A stretch of DNA of 64,000 nucleotides, from NCBI GenBank assembly GCA_045538875.1, contig JAZQEG010000003.1, positions 4,432 to 68,431 on the forward strand. The letters are read 5' to 3'. Source of the DNA: RGIG4708 sp045538875. GTDB taxonomy: Bacteria > Bacillota > Clostridia > UMGS1810. Below the pieces are notes generated by a model. That model saw only the letters and a program-made list of their open reading frames with translations, ran no database searches and was not told the DNA's origin. Made by a program: the position numbers and the translations under genes. Shown here in pieces: positions 26,801 to 35,457 of this stretch; position 1 is the stretch's first letter, and the number at the start of each line of letters is the position of its first letter.

Positions 26801-27621
26801 TTGCAACACCTGTATTTGACGGTGCAAACGAAAAAGATATTACCGAGGCTCTTATCGAAGCAGGCTTTAGTGCAGACGGAAAAAGCACGCTTTACGACGG
26901 CAGAACAGGTATTGCATTTGACTCACCTGTAACTGTTGGTTATATGTACTATCTCAAGCTCCATCACCTTGTTGATGATAAAATTCACGCTCGTTCAACA
27001 GGTCCATACTCACTTGTTACTCAGCAGCCGCTTGGTGGTAAAGCACAGTTTGGCGGTCAGCGATTTGGTGAAATGGAGGTTTGGGCGCTTGAGGCATACG
27101 GCGCAGCTTACACACTTCAGGAAATACTTACTGTTAAGTCCGACGATGTTGTGGGCAGAGTAAAAACCTACGAAAGCATTGTAAAAGGCGAAAATGTACC
27201 TAAATCAGGTATACCTGAGTCATTTAAGGTTCTTATTAAAGAATTGCAGAGCTTGGGCCTTGATGTTAAGGTGCTTGATGATGACGATAACGAAGTTATC
27301 ATTAAAGAAGAATTTGACGATGATGATACAGATGTTAAAATGGTTAAATACGGCGACTATGAGGAAATGGACATTTCCGATGAGCCGGCAAACGACCATA
27401 AAGACGATGAGAAAGATGATTTACTTGATGAATTTTCATTCTCACCGCTTGATGATGAAGAGCCTGATGAAACAAATTTTGAGCTTCCGCTCACACTTGA
27501 CGATATCCACGGAACAGATTTGCTCGATGCAGATGTTGAGTTTGTGGATCTCGACGAAGACCTTGACAGCTTAAGCAGCAATATAGATTCATTTGACGAC
27601 TTAATCGGCGACGATAATTAA
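23809..27621 (+). CDS. rpoB: RNA polymerase beta subunit
   Basis: The 1270-aa beta subunit of RNA polymerase. The ATG at 23809 is chosen because it follows GATGAGGTGA and matches the normal beta N-terminus; an open frame extends 11 codons upstream. The rifampicin pocket region (SQLSQFMDQNNPLAELTHKRR, with LSALGPGGLSRERAG after it) is wild type by inspection. Catalytic-core segments such as GYNYEDAVLI, KMAGRHGNKG and GKAQFGGQRFGEMEVWALEAYGA are intact. The C-terminal 115 or so residues, beyond the conserved end, form an unusually long Asp/Glu-rich tail. It forms an operon with rpoC. Confidence 0.98.
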   Translation: MVHPIRLGKNERMCYSNTKQIVEMPNLIEVQKNSYQWFIDKGLKEVLKDVSPIRDFSGNLELEFLDYYLEEEPKYSIEECKSRDATYSKPLKIKVRLRNVETMEEKDQEIFMGDFPLMTDSGTFIINGAERVIVSQVVRSPGIYYDMQHDKTGKELHFATVIPNRGAWLEYETDSNDVFSVRIDRNRKIPVTVLIRALGLNTNPEILEMFGYDPKINVTLEKDLTTNSEEALIEIYKKLRPGEPPTAESATTLINNLLFDSKRYDISKVGRFKFNKKLMLSDRIKNHILAKDVVDSQTGEILGKAGDMVSKDMAHAMEVAGVNSVWLKIDDKEVKVFTNDMVDIKNFIDFDISDLEITELVKYSVLREILDSTEDEAEIKKLLNEKMDELVPKHIIIEDIFASINYHCNLEYGLGTTDDIDHLGNRRLRCVGELLQNQFRIGLARLERVVRERMTTQDPATVTPQLLINSRPVVSAIKEFFGSSQLSQFMDQNNPLAELTHKRRLSALGPGGLSRERAGFEVRDVHHSHYGRMCPIETPEGPNIGLINSLATYARVNEYGFIEAAYRKFDKKKCVATDEIEYMTADIEDNYKVAPASEKLDENGRFVNEKVIVRFRDEFLEVKPEEVDYVDVSPQQIVSVATALIPFLENDDAVRALMGSNMQRQAVPLLKTEAPVVGTGMEYRAAKDSGVCVLAKEDGVVKKAAADQIVIVEDDGTERVYKLTKFLRSNQSTCINQTPIVSNGERVKKGDIIADGPSTCNGELALGKNILIGFMTWEGYNYEDAVLINERLVKEDVFTSIHIEEYECEARDTKLGAEEITRDISNLGEDALKDIDERGIVRIGAEVRSGDILVGKVTPKGETELSAEERLLRAIFGEKARDVRDTSLRVPHGEAGIVVDVKIFTRENGDELPPGVNQLVRCYIAQKRKISVGDKMAGRHGNKGVISRILPEEDMPFLADGTPLQIVLNPLGVPSRMNIGQVLEVHLGYAAKALGWKIATPVFDGANEKDITEALIEAGFSADGKSTLYDGRTGIAFDSPVTVGYMYYLKLHHLVDDKIHARSTGPYSLVTQQPLGGKAQFGGQRFGEMEVWALEAYGAAYTLQEILTVKSDDVVGRVKTYESIVKGENVPKSGIPESFKVLIKELQSLGLDVKVLDDDDNEVIIKEEFDDDDTDVKMVKYGDYEEMDISDEPANDHKDDEKDDLLDEFSFSPLDDEEPDETNFELPLTLDDIHGTDLLDADVEFVDLDEDLDSLSSNIDSFDDLIGDDN

Positions 27622-27635
27622 AGGAGGGGGATAAA

Positions 27636-30600
27636 ATGTCAGAATTTAATAGTTTTGCATCAATAAAAATTGGTTTGTCCTCTCCTGAAAAAATCAGAGA
27701 GTGGTCATACGGCGAAGTTAAAAAGCCGGAAACAATCAACTACCGCACACTCAAGCCCGAAAGAGACGGACTCTTTTGCGAAAAGATTTTTGGACCTACA
27801 AAGGACTGGGAGTGCTACTGCGGTAAATACAAACGCAACAGATACAAAGGTATTGTGTGTGACCGATGCGGAGTAGAGGTTACTCGTGCAAAGGTTCGAA
27901 GAGAAAGAATGGGACACATTGAGCTTGCAGCTCCTGTATCACATATCTGGTACTTTAAAGGCATACCATCAAGGCTTGGTCTTATGCTTGATATGAGCCC
28001 AAGAATACTCGAAAAAATATTGTATTTTGCAGCATATGTTGTAACCGATCCGGGTTCATCAGGTCTTGCTTACAAAACCGTGCTTACCGAAAAGGAGTAC
28101 AGAGATAACATCGATAAATATGGTGCAGGTGCTTTTTCGGCTGGTATGGGTGCCGAATCAATTAAAAAACTGCTTACGGATATTGACCTTGAGGAGCTTG
28201 CAGCAGAACTCAAAACAGAGCTTGATGAATCGCAGGGTCAAAAAAAGGTTCGTATTGCAAAAAGGCTTGAGGTTGTAGAGGCATTTAGAATGTCAGGCAA
28301 CAAGCCCGAATGGATGATAATGGATGTAATCCCTGTTATCCCGCCCGAAATCAGACCTATGGTTCAGCTTGACGGCGGCAGATTTGCCACATCCGACCTT
28401 AACGACCTTTACAGAAGAGTTATTAACAGAAACAACCGTCTTAAAAGACTTTTAGAGCTTGAAGCACCCGACATCATTGTACGAAACGAAAAAAGAATGC
28501 TTCAGGAAGCAGTAGACGCACTTATAGACAACGGTCGCAGAGGCAGAGCTGTTACAGGCCCCGGAAACCGTCCTCTTAAATCCCTTTCCGATATGCTCAA
28601 GGGTAAGCAGGGTCGATTCCGTCAAAACCTCCTTGGTAAGCGTGTTGACTATTCGGGACGTTCAGTTATTGTTGTAGGCCCTGACCTTAAAATTTATCAG
28701 TGCGGTTTGCCAAAAGAAATGGCGCTTGAGCTGTTTAAACCATTTGTAATGCACAAGCTGGTTGAGGATGGCATTTGCCACAATGTTAAGAGCGCAAAAC
28801 GCATGGTAGAAAGAGTTAAAACAGAGGTTTGGGACGTACTTGAAGATGTTATCAAAGAGCATCCGGTATTCCTTAACCGTGCTCCTACGCTTCATAGGCT
28901 TGGTATTCAGGCGTTTGAGCCAATACTTGTAGAGGGCAGAGCTATCAGACTCCACCCGCTTGTATGTACAGCGTTTAACGCCGACTTTGACGGTGACCAG
29001 ATGGCTGTTCACGTGCCTCTTTCACCTGAGGCTCAGGCCGAAGCACGCTTCCTTATGCTTTCGGCAAACAACCTGTTAAAACCTCAGGATGGTAAAACTG
29101 TTACTGTTCCTACACAGGATATGGTACTGGGTTCGTACTATCTTACAATACTCAAACCAAAGGAAGTTAAAATTACACATCCTGGTGACACAGGCTTTGA
29201 GGTTGGAGATGTTGTATGTTATCTTTCTAATCAGGAATTTAACAAAAACAGCAAAAAGGCAATAGCAAACGGACCGTCACTGCTCGAAATTAACAGACAG
29301 CTCGAAGCAGAAGGCAAAAAGCCTGCCAAATTTACCGAAGAGGGTTGCTTTGCAGGTGAAGCGGGCGAAGCAAAATATTTTACAAGCTTTGACGAGGCTC
29401 TTATGGCATACGACAGCGGAGCACTTGGCCTGCATGCACCAATCAAGGTACGCAACACAGTTGAGGTTAACGGTGAAAAGGTAACAGGCATTATAGACGC
29501 AACTGTTGGTAAAATTATATTTAACGAAGACATTCCGCAGGATATAGGACTTGTTGACCGTAGCAAAGACGGTCCGCTCGTTCTTGAAGTTGGTATGAAC
29601 TTTGTTGCAGACAAAAAAGGTCTTGGCAAAATATTTGACACCTGTATAAAGGCGCATGGAACACACGGAACTGCAGATGTGCTTGACAAAATCAAGGCGC
29701 TTGGTTACAAGTTTTCAACAAAAGGTGCTCTTACAATCAGCGTAAACGATATGATTATACCTGATGCAAAAGAGGGAATTCTTGAAAAAGCGCAGGCAGA
29801 AGTTGATAAAATCGGCAAACTTTATAAAAGAGGTCTTGTTACTGAAGAAGAAAGATACACCGAAGTTATCAAAGCATGGAACAAAGCGGTTGACGATATT
29901 TCGGATGCACTTATCGACGGACTTGACCAGTACAATCCTATATATATGATGGCTACATCAGGTGCCCGTGGTAGCAAAGACCAGATTAAACAGCTTGCAG
30001 GTATGCGTGGTCTTATGGCTGATACATCAGGTAAGGCTATCGAAATTCCTATCAAGGCTAACTTCCGTGAGGGTCTTAATGTACTTGAATACTTTATTTC
30101 AACACACGGTGCGCGTAAAGGTCTTCCCGATACAGCACTGCGTACAGCCGACACGGGTTTCTTTACACGTCGATTTGTTGATGTATCACAGGATGTTATT
30201 ATCCGCGAGGTTGATTGCGGAACTGAGGACTTTATTGTTGCAAAAGCAATTACCGATGGCAAGGAAGTTATCGAATCATTTAGAGACAGACTTGTTGGCA
30301 GAACCTCAAGAGAAGATATCCTTCACCCCGAAACAGGTGAAGTTGTCATCTATGCAGGTCAGCTTATAAGCGAAGAAGATGCAAACAGAGTTGTTGCTGC
30401 AGGTGTAACATCTGCAAAAATACGCAGTATACTCACTTGTCAGGCACGAATTGGTGTTTGTGCAAAATGCTACGGCTCCAACCTTTCAACAGGCAAGCTT
30501 GTTGATGTTGGCGAGGCAGTTGGTATTATTGCTGCACAGTCCATAGGTGAGCCTGGTACACAGCTTACTATGAGAACATTCCATACAGGCGGTGTTGCGG

Positions 30601-31373
30601 GCGATGATATTACTCAGGGTCTCCCCAGAGTTGAAGAATTGTTTGAGGCTCGTAAGCCTAAGGGTGTTGCAATTATTGCCGAGCAGGCAGGTATTGCTAA
30701 AATAGAAGAAACCAAAAAGAAGAGAGAGGTTGTTATTACCGACGCCGACGGCGCAACACACAACTACCTCATTCCATATGGTTCACGCATTAAAATTGCA
30801 GACGGCACTGATGTTGAAAAAGGTCAGGAGCTTACAGAAGGTTCAATTTATCCTCAGGATCTTTTGCGTGTAATGGGCACAATGGACGATACAGGCATTA
30901 AGGCTGTTATTGACTATCTCATTCAGGAAGTACAGAGAGTTTACAGACTGCAGGGTATCGACATCAATGATAAGCATATTGAGGTTATTGTACGCCAGAT
31001 GATACGCAAAGTTAAGGTTGAGGATCAGGGAAGTACAAATCTTATTGTTGGCTCGGTAATAGACAACGCAGAATTTTATGATGCTTACAAAAAAGCCCAG
31101 GCAAACGGCAGCGAACTTCCAAAATGCAGCAGAGTTCTTCTTGGTATTACCAAAACTGCTCTTGCAACAGATTCGTTCCTTTCGGCTGCATCCTTCCAGG
31201 AAACAACAAGAGTTCTTACAGATGCTGCCATCAAAGGCAAAAAAGACCCGCTTGTTGGTCTTAAGGAAAATGTTATTATCGGTAAACTTATACCTGCAGG
31301 TACAGGGCTTTCGACATATCACGATGTTGATGTTGTTACACCAATAATTTCAACTTCCGACAGCACAAACTAA
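27636..31373 (+). CDS. rpoC: RNA polymerase beta' subunit
   Basis: The 1245-aa beta' subunit. The N-terminal zinc site CYCGKYKRNRYKGIVCDRCG, the bridge and catalytic region with NADFDGDQMAVH (the Mg-binding aspartates), the trigger-loop neighbourhood GARKGLPDTALRTADTGF and the second zinc site with CGTEDF, CQARIGVCAKCYG are present. It starts 14 bases after rpoB behind AAGGAGGGGG and ends at a strong terminator at 31381. Confidence 0.98.
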   Translation: MSEFNSFASIKIGLSSPEKIREWSYGEVKKPETINYRTLKPERDGLFCEKIFGPTKDWECYCGKYKRNRYKGIVCDRCGVEVTRAKVRRERMGHIELAAPVSHIWYFKGIPSRLGLMLDMSPRILEKILYFAAYVVTDPGSSGLAYKTVLTEKEYRDNIDKYGAGAFSAGMGAESIKKLLTDIDLEELAAELKTELDESQGQKKVRIAKRLEVVEAFRMSGNKPEWMIMDVIPVIPPEIRPMVQLDGGRFATSDLNDLYRRVINRNNRLKRLLELEAPDIIVRNEKRMLQEAVDALIDNGRRGRAVTGPGNRPLKSLSDMLKGKQGRFRQNLLGKRVDYSGRSVIVVGPDLKIYQCGLPKEMALELFKPFVMHKLVEDGICHNVKSAKRMVERVKTEVWDVLEDVIKEHPVFLNRAPTLHRLGIQAFEPILVEGRAIRLHPLVCTAFNADFDGDQMAVHVPLSPEAQAEARFLMLSANNLLKPQDGKTVTVPTQDMVLGSYYLTILKPKEVKITHPGDTGFEVGDVVCYLSNQEFNKNSKKAIANGPSLLEINRQLEAEGKKPAKFTEEGCFAGEAGEAKYFTSFDEALMAYDSGALGLHAPIKVRNTVEVNGEKVTGIIDATVGKIIFNEDIPQDIGLVDRSKDGPLVLEVGMNFVADKKGLGKIFDTCIKAHGTHGTADVLDKIKALGYKFSTKGALTISVNDMIIPDAKEGILEKAQAEVDKIGKLYKRGLVTEEERYTEVIKAWNKAVDDISDALIDGLDQYNPIYMMATSGARGSKDQIKQLAGMRGLMADTSGKAIEIPIKANFREGLNVLEYFISTHGARKGLPDTALRTADTGFFTRRFVDVSQDVIIREVDCGTEDFIVAKAITDGKEVIESFRDRLVGRTSREDILHPETGEVVIYAGQLISEEDANRVVAAGVTSAKIRSILTCQARIGVCAKCYGSNLSTGKLVDVGEAVGIIAAQSIGEPGTQLTMRTFHTGGVAGDDITQGLPRVEELFEARKPKGVAIIAEQAGIAKIEETKKKREVVITDADGATHNYLIPYGSRIKIADGTDVEKGQELTEGSIYPQDLLRVMGTMDDTGIKAVIDYLIQEVQRVYRLQGIDINDKHIEVIVRQMIRKVKVEDQGSTNLIVGSVIDNAEFYDAYKKAQANGSELPKCSRVLLGITKTALATDSFLSAASFQETTRVLTDAAIKGKKDPLVGLKENVIIGKLIPAGTGLSTYHDVDVVTPIISTSDSTN

Positions 31374-31380
31374 ATTAACT

Positions 31381-31417
31381 AAAGCAGCAAAGCCTAATTT
31401 GCTTTGCTGCTTTTTTT
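31381..31417 (+). terminator. rpoC terminator
   Basis: AAAGCAGCAAAGC pairs perfectly with GCTTTGCTGCTTT, followed by a T-run. Confidence 0.92.
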
Positions 31418-31443
31418 AGTGGCTAAACCAAAACTATAATTTT

Positions 31444-31498
31444 CAGGTGACAGTGGGGGAAGTTCCTTTGCAAAAGGTGCGTCCCCGTCTGTCACCTG
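31444..31498. repeat. 55-bp intergenic element with 10-bp terminal inverted repeats
   Basis: Begins CAGGTGACAG and ends CTGTCACCTG, with a GGGGG / CCCC pair just inside. It resembles the short GTGACA...TGTCAC elements dispersed in clostridial genomes. A related element with AGTGTGACA ends lies at 38995-39098. It sits between the rpoC terminator and the promoter of the L7Ae gene. Confidence 0.7.
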
Positions 31499-31652
31499 TA
31501 AAGTAGCTAAAATGCAGACGACAAATGAAAAAATTACAGTTTGTTAAGTTTTTTGAACGCAGTTTGAGGATTGTAGCATTTCGCTCGAAATTTATTAAAT
31601 TTGCTCTTTACAAAATTTATCAAAAGAATATATAATTTGTTTATAAAAATGC

Positions 31653-31681
31653 TTGACAAATAGTAATATTTGTTATATAAT
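31653..31681 (+). promoter_or_regulatory. Promoter of the L7Ae-rpsL-rpsG-fusA cluster
   Basis: Perfect TTGACA (31653-31658) and TATAAT (31676-31681) with a 17-base spacer. The rest of the 400-base gap from rpoC to this point holds the terminator and the 55-bp element and nothing else that I recognise. Confidence 0.85.
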
Positions 31682-31779
31682 TTATAGGTATTATGTTCGG
31701 ATGGTGGGATATTTGCGCCCTTTTTTGGCGTATTTGTCATTACATCAAAGTGCTTGAACAATACAAAGGAGGACTAAAA

Positions 31780-32028
31780 TTGCTTGAAGGAGTCACTTCA
31801 GACAGTTTGATTGTCGGACTGCGCACAAGTGTAAAAGCTATCGAAAAAGGCGAGGCGTTAAAGGCAATTATTGCAACGGACATTTCGCCCTCAATTTTTG
31901 ATGATTTTACAATGCTGTGCATAACAAATGACATCCCATTTGAAACGGTGGAGTCAAAATCTGCTTTGGGTAAGGCATGCCGCATAGATGTTGATGCATC
32001 GGTTGTGGTAGTTAAAAAGCAGAAGTAA
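31780..32028 (+). CDS. L7Ae-family ribosomal protein (YbxF-like)
   Basis: An 82-aa member of the L7Ae/L30e/S12e/Gadd45 family, a K-turn RNA-binding fold. The TTG at 31780 follows AAAGGAGGACTAAAA and is the only start with a proper site. Typical segments are VGLRTSVKAIEKGEALKAIIATD and IPFETVESKSALGKACRIDVDASVVVV. In Firmicutes this gene lies between rpoC and rpsL (ybxF/rplGB); YbxF binds K-turns, but its place in the ribosome is unclear. Here it keeps that context and begins the transcript from a consensus promoter. Confidence 0.93.
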   Translation: MLEGVTSDSLIVGLRTSVKAIEKGEALKAIIATDISPSIFDDFTMLCITNDIPFETVESKSALGKACRIDVDASVVVVKKQK

Positions 32029-32089
32029 TTCGGTTAAAATACTGCAAACAGCAGTTTTTTAATATATTATATGCAGGAGGTGAAATGAA

Positions 32090-32497
32090 TTGCCTACATT
32101 TAACCAGTTAGTCAGAAAAGGAAGACAGTCTTCTGACAAAAAGTCTACAGCACCTGCACTCCAGTTTGGTTTTAACTCTCTTCACAAGAGAACAACCGAC
32201 CAGAGCTCACCTCAAAAAAGAGGCGTTTGCACAGCTGTTAAGACTATGACACCTAAAAAGCCTAACTCAGCGCTCAGAAAAATGGCCAGAGTAAGACTTA
32301 CAAACGGAATTGAAGTTTCGGCTTATATTCCGGGTATCGGTCACAATCTTCAGGAGCATAGTGTTGTTCTTATCAGAGGAGGAAGAGTTAAAGACCTCCC
32401 TGGTGTAAGATATCACATTATTCGTGGAGCTTTGGACGCATCAGGTGTTGCTAACAGAAAGCAGTCAAGATCAAAATACGGTGCTAAATCTAAATAA
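32090..32497 (+). CDS. rpsL: 30S ribosomal protein S12
   Basis: S12 of 135 aa, part of the decoding centre. It starts at a TTG nine bases after AGGAGG, giving MPTFNQLVRKGR. The streptomycin-related residues look wild type: Lys in TPKKPNSALRK and Lys-Asp-Leu-Pro in RVKDLPGVRYH. The C-terminus is the usual KYGAKSK. The in-phase ATG at 32085 is in another frame and does not encode S12. Confidence 0.98.
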   Translation: MPTFNQLVRKGRQSSDKKSTAPALQFGFNSLHKRTTDQSSPQKRGVCTAVKTMTPKKPNSALRKMARVRLTNGIEVSAYIPGIGHNLQEHSVVLIRGGRVKDLPGVRYHIIRGALDASGVANRKQSRSKYGAKSK

Positions 32498-32522
32498 TAT
32501 CGTAAACTGACTGTAAACAAAA

Positions 32523-32556
32523 AGTAAGCATATCCGGTTTTGTTGGATACTTACTG
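32523..32556 (+). other. Hairpin between rpsL and rpsG
   Basis: AGTAAG and ATATCC pair with GGATA and CTTACT around a 9-base loop. There is no U-run, so it is not a normal terminator. It may be a processing or regulatory stem within the 184-base gap. Confidence 0.5.
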
Positions 32557-32681
32557 CAAAAGGTAAGTAGTGCGACAATACGGAATTAATATATATATTA
32601 AATTCTTGTATTTTGCACTGACAAGCACATTAATGCTTGAGTACCTATGAAATCATTATATTATGAAGGAGGGAAGACAAA

Positions 32682-33152
32682 GTGCCACGTAAAGGTTTTA
32701 TTGCAAAAAGAGAAGTATTGCCAGATCCGCTTTACAATAATGTAGTTGTTACAAAGCTTATCAACAACATTATGCTTGACGGTAAAAAAGGCGTTGCTCA
32801 AAATATCGTATACGGTGCATTTGAAATTGTTGCTGAAAAAACAGGCAAGGATGCTTTAGAGGTATTCCTCGAGGCTATGGAAAACATTATGCCTGTTCTT
32901 GAAGTAAAAGCTAGAAGAGTAGGTGGTGCTACTTATCAGGTGCCGATTGAAGTTCGCCCTGAAAGAAGACAGACACTTGGCCTCAGATGGCTCACAATTT
33001 ACTCACGCGCAAGAAACGAAAGAACAATGAAAGAAAGACTTGCAAACGAAATCATGGATGCTGTAAACAATGTGGGTGCTTCTATCAAAAAGAAGGAAGA
33101 AACACACAAAATGGCAGAAGCAAACAAAGCATTTTCACATTATCGTTGGTAA
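32682..33152 (+). CDS. rpsG: 30S ribosomal protein S7
   Basis: S7 of 156 aa, a primary 16S rRNA-binding protein of the small-subunit head. It starts at GTG 32682 behind GAAGGAGGG. The N-terminus MPRKGFIAKREVLPDP, the middle RRVGGATYQVPIEVRPERR and the C-terminal KAFSHYRW are all characteristic. Confidence 0.98.
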   Translation: MPRKGFIAKREVLPDPLYNNVVVTKLINNIMLDGKKGVAQNIVYGAFEIVAEKTGKDALEVFLEAMENIMPVLEVKARRVGGATYQVPIEVRPERRQTLGLRWLTIYSRARNERTMKERLANEIMDAVNNVGASIKKKEETHKMAEANKAFSHYRW

Positions 33153-33280
33153 GGGCAAAGGCGGCTGGTGTCGCCTGTGCATAGTTTTTTGTAAATTTAC
33201 AAAAAATATCAGTTGCGTGCCTAGTGCCGCATAAATTTTAATAAACTTTTCATTACTACTGAAAGGAGGAAGTTAATTAA

Positions 33281-35380
33281 ATGGCTAGACAAATTTCTTT
33301 ACAGAATACCAGAAATATCGGTATTATGGCTCATATCGACGCAGGTAAGACCACTACTACCGAAAGAATATTATATTATACCGGCCGTATTCATAAAATG
33401 GGTGAAACTCACGACGGCGCAGGTACAATGGACTGGATGGCTCAGGAACAGGAGCGCGGTATCACAATCACATCTGCTGCTACCACTTGTTTCTGGGAAG
33501 GTTCTACACCTAACAAATATCCAAAAACAAGAATCAACATCATCGACACACCGGGACACGTTGACTTTACAGTTGAGGTTCAGAGATCTCTCAGAGTACT
33601 CGACGGCTCTGTAACAGTTATGTGTGCTAAAGGTGGTGTTGAACCGCAGTCAGAAACCGTTTGGAGACAGGCTGATGACTACAAAGTACCAAGAATGATA
33701 TACGTTAACAAAATGGATATCATGGGTGCAGACTTTTATAACGTTGTAAACATGGTACACGAACGTTTGCATGCAAACGGTGTGCCAATTCAGCTTCCTA
33801 TAGGCGCAGAGGATACATTCAGAGGTATCATCGACCTTATTGAAATGAAAGCCGAAGTTTACTATGATGAAATGGGTAAAGACTACAGACAGGAAGAAAT
33901 TCCATCTGATATGCTTGACAAAGCTGAAGAGTACAGAGCAGCAATGATTGAAGCAATTGCTGAAACAGACGAGGAACTTATGGAAAAATTCTTCAATGAA
34001 GAAGAAATTACTCCTCAAGAACTTCGAAAAGCTCTAAGAAAAGCTACAATCAACAACGAAATTGTTCCTATGCTCTGCGGTACATCATATCGTAACAAGG
34101 GTGTTCAGCTTCTTCTTGATGCTATTGTTGAATATATGCCTGCTCCTACAGATGTAGAAAACATCAAAGGCGTTATCCCTGGCACAGAACAGGAAGATGA
34201 AAGACCTTCAACAGATGATGCTCCGTTTGCAGCTCTTGCATTTAAAATTGCTACAGACCCATTTGTTGGTAAAATTTGCTTTTTCAGAGTATATTCTGGT
34301 TCTATCGAAGCAGGTTCATACGTGCTTAATGCATGCAAAAACAACAAAGAAAGACTTGGCCGTATACTCCAGATGCACTCCAACCACAGAGAAGATATTG
34401 ATGTAGTTTACGCAGGTGATATTGCTGCTGCTGTTGGTCTTAAAAATACAACAACAGGTGATACTCTCTGTGACGAAAAGCATCCTATTATTCTTGAATC
34501 AATGGAATTCCCAGAGCCTGTTATCCGTGTTGCTATTGAACCAAAAACAAAAGCAGGACAGGAAAAAATGGGTATTGCTCTTGCAAAACTTGCAGAAGAA
34601 GATCCTACATTTAAAACATACACAGATGAGGAAACAGGCCAGACAATTATTGCAGGTATGGGTGAGCTCCACCTTGAAATTATCGTAGACAGACTTCTTC
34701 GTGAATTTAAGGTTGAGGCAGACGTTGGTGCTCCTCAGGTTTCATACCGTGAAGCAATCAGAAAGGCTGTTGATGTTGACCACAAATACGCACGTCAGTC
34801 GGGTGGTAAAGGTCAGTACGGTCATGTTAAAATCAAAATGGAACCGCTCGAGGAAGGCAAAGGTTACGAGTTTGTTAACGCTATTGTCGGCGGTGCAGTT
34901 CCAAAGGAATATATCCCTGCAGTAGACGCAGGTATTCAGGGTGCTATGCAAAATGGTATTTTGGCAGGCTACAATGTTGTTGACGTTAAAGTTACACTTT
35001 ACGATGGTTCATACCACGAGGTTGACTCATCCGAAATGGCATTTAAAATTGCTGCTTCTATGGCATTTAAAGATGGTATGGCAAAAGCAGACCCTGTTAT
35101 TAAAGAACCTATAATGCTTGTTAATGTAATTGTACCTGATGATTACCTTGGTTTTGTAATTGGTGACCTTTCTTCAAGACGAGGTCTTGTTAAAAATCAG
35201 GAGGTTAGATCAGGCGGCGTTACACAGGTAACTGCAGATGTTCCGCTTTCTGAAATGTTTGGTTACGCTACCGACCTTCGTTCCGGTACACAGGGCCGTG
35301 GTCAGTACACAATGGAACCTTCACATTACAGCGAAGTTCCTAAAAACATTATGGACACAATTATCAGTTCAAAAAAATAA
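33281..35380 (+). CDS. fusA: Elongation factor G
   Basis: EF-G of 699 aa, the translocation GTPase. G motifs are visible: AHIDAGKT (about 17-24), the GIT of switch I, DTPGHVDF and NKMD. Domains II to V follow in order with the usual length, ending in VPKNIMDTIISSKK. It follows rpsG in the classical str order, with a 128-base gap and a strong AAAGGAGGA site. Confidence 0.98.
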   Translation: MARQISLQNTRNIGIMAHIDAGKTTTTERILYYTGRIHKMGETHDGAGTMDWMAQEQERGITITSAATTCFWEGSTPNKYPKTRINIIDTPGHVDFTVEVQRSLRVLDGSVTVMCAKGGVEPQSETVWRQADDYKVPRMIYVNKMDIMGADFYNVVNMVHERLHANGVPIQLPIGAEDTFRGIIDLIEMKAEVYYDEMGKDYRQEEIPSDMLDKAEEYRAAMIEAIAETDEELMEKFFNEEEITPQELRKALRKATINNEIVPMLCGTSYRNKGVQLLLDAIVEYMPAPTDVENIKGVIPGTEQEDERPSTDDAPFAALAFKIATDPFVGKICFFRVYSGSIEAGSYVLNACKNNKERLGRILQMHSNHREDIDVVYAGDIAAAVGLKNTTTGDTLCDEKHPIILESMEFPEPVIRVAIEPKTKAGQEKMGIALAKLAEEDPTFKTYTDEETGQTIIAGMGELHLEIIVDRLLREFKVEADVGAPQVSYREAIRKAVDVDHKYARQSGGKGQYGHVKIKMEPLEEGKGYEFVNAIVGGAVPKEYIPAVDAGIQGAMQNGILAGYNVVDVKVTLYDGSYHEVDSSEMAFKIAASMAFKDGMAKADPVIKEPIMLVNVIVPDDYLGFVIGDLSSRRGLVKNQEVRSGGVTQVTADVPLSEMFGYATDLRSGTQGRGQYTMEPSHYSEVPKNIMDTIISSKK

Positions 35381-35393
35381 TTAATAATTATAG

Positions 35394-35422
35394 TTGATTT
35401 TTATTTAAATTTATAGTAAAAT
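35394..35422 (+). promoter_or_regulatory. Possible tuf promoter
   Basis: TTGATT (35394-35399), 17-base spacer, TAAAAT (35417-35422), 36 bases before tuf. It would allow tuf to be expressed above fusA. Confidence 0.5.
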
Positions 35423-35457
35423 TTATTTAATAAGAATTTTTTTAGGAGGAAACAATA

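Noticed and set aside
32085..32087. ATG five bases before the rpsL start as the true start
   Set aside because: It is in a different frame from S12 and leads to a short unrelated peptide; TTG at 32090 fits the S12 N-terminus.
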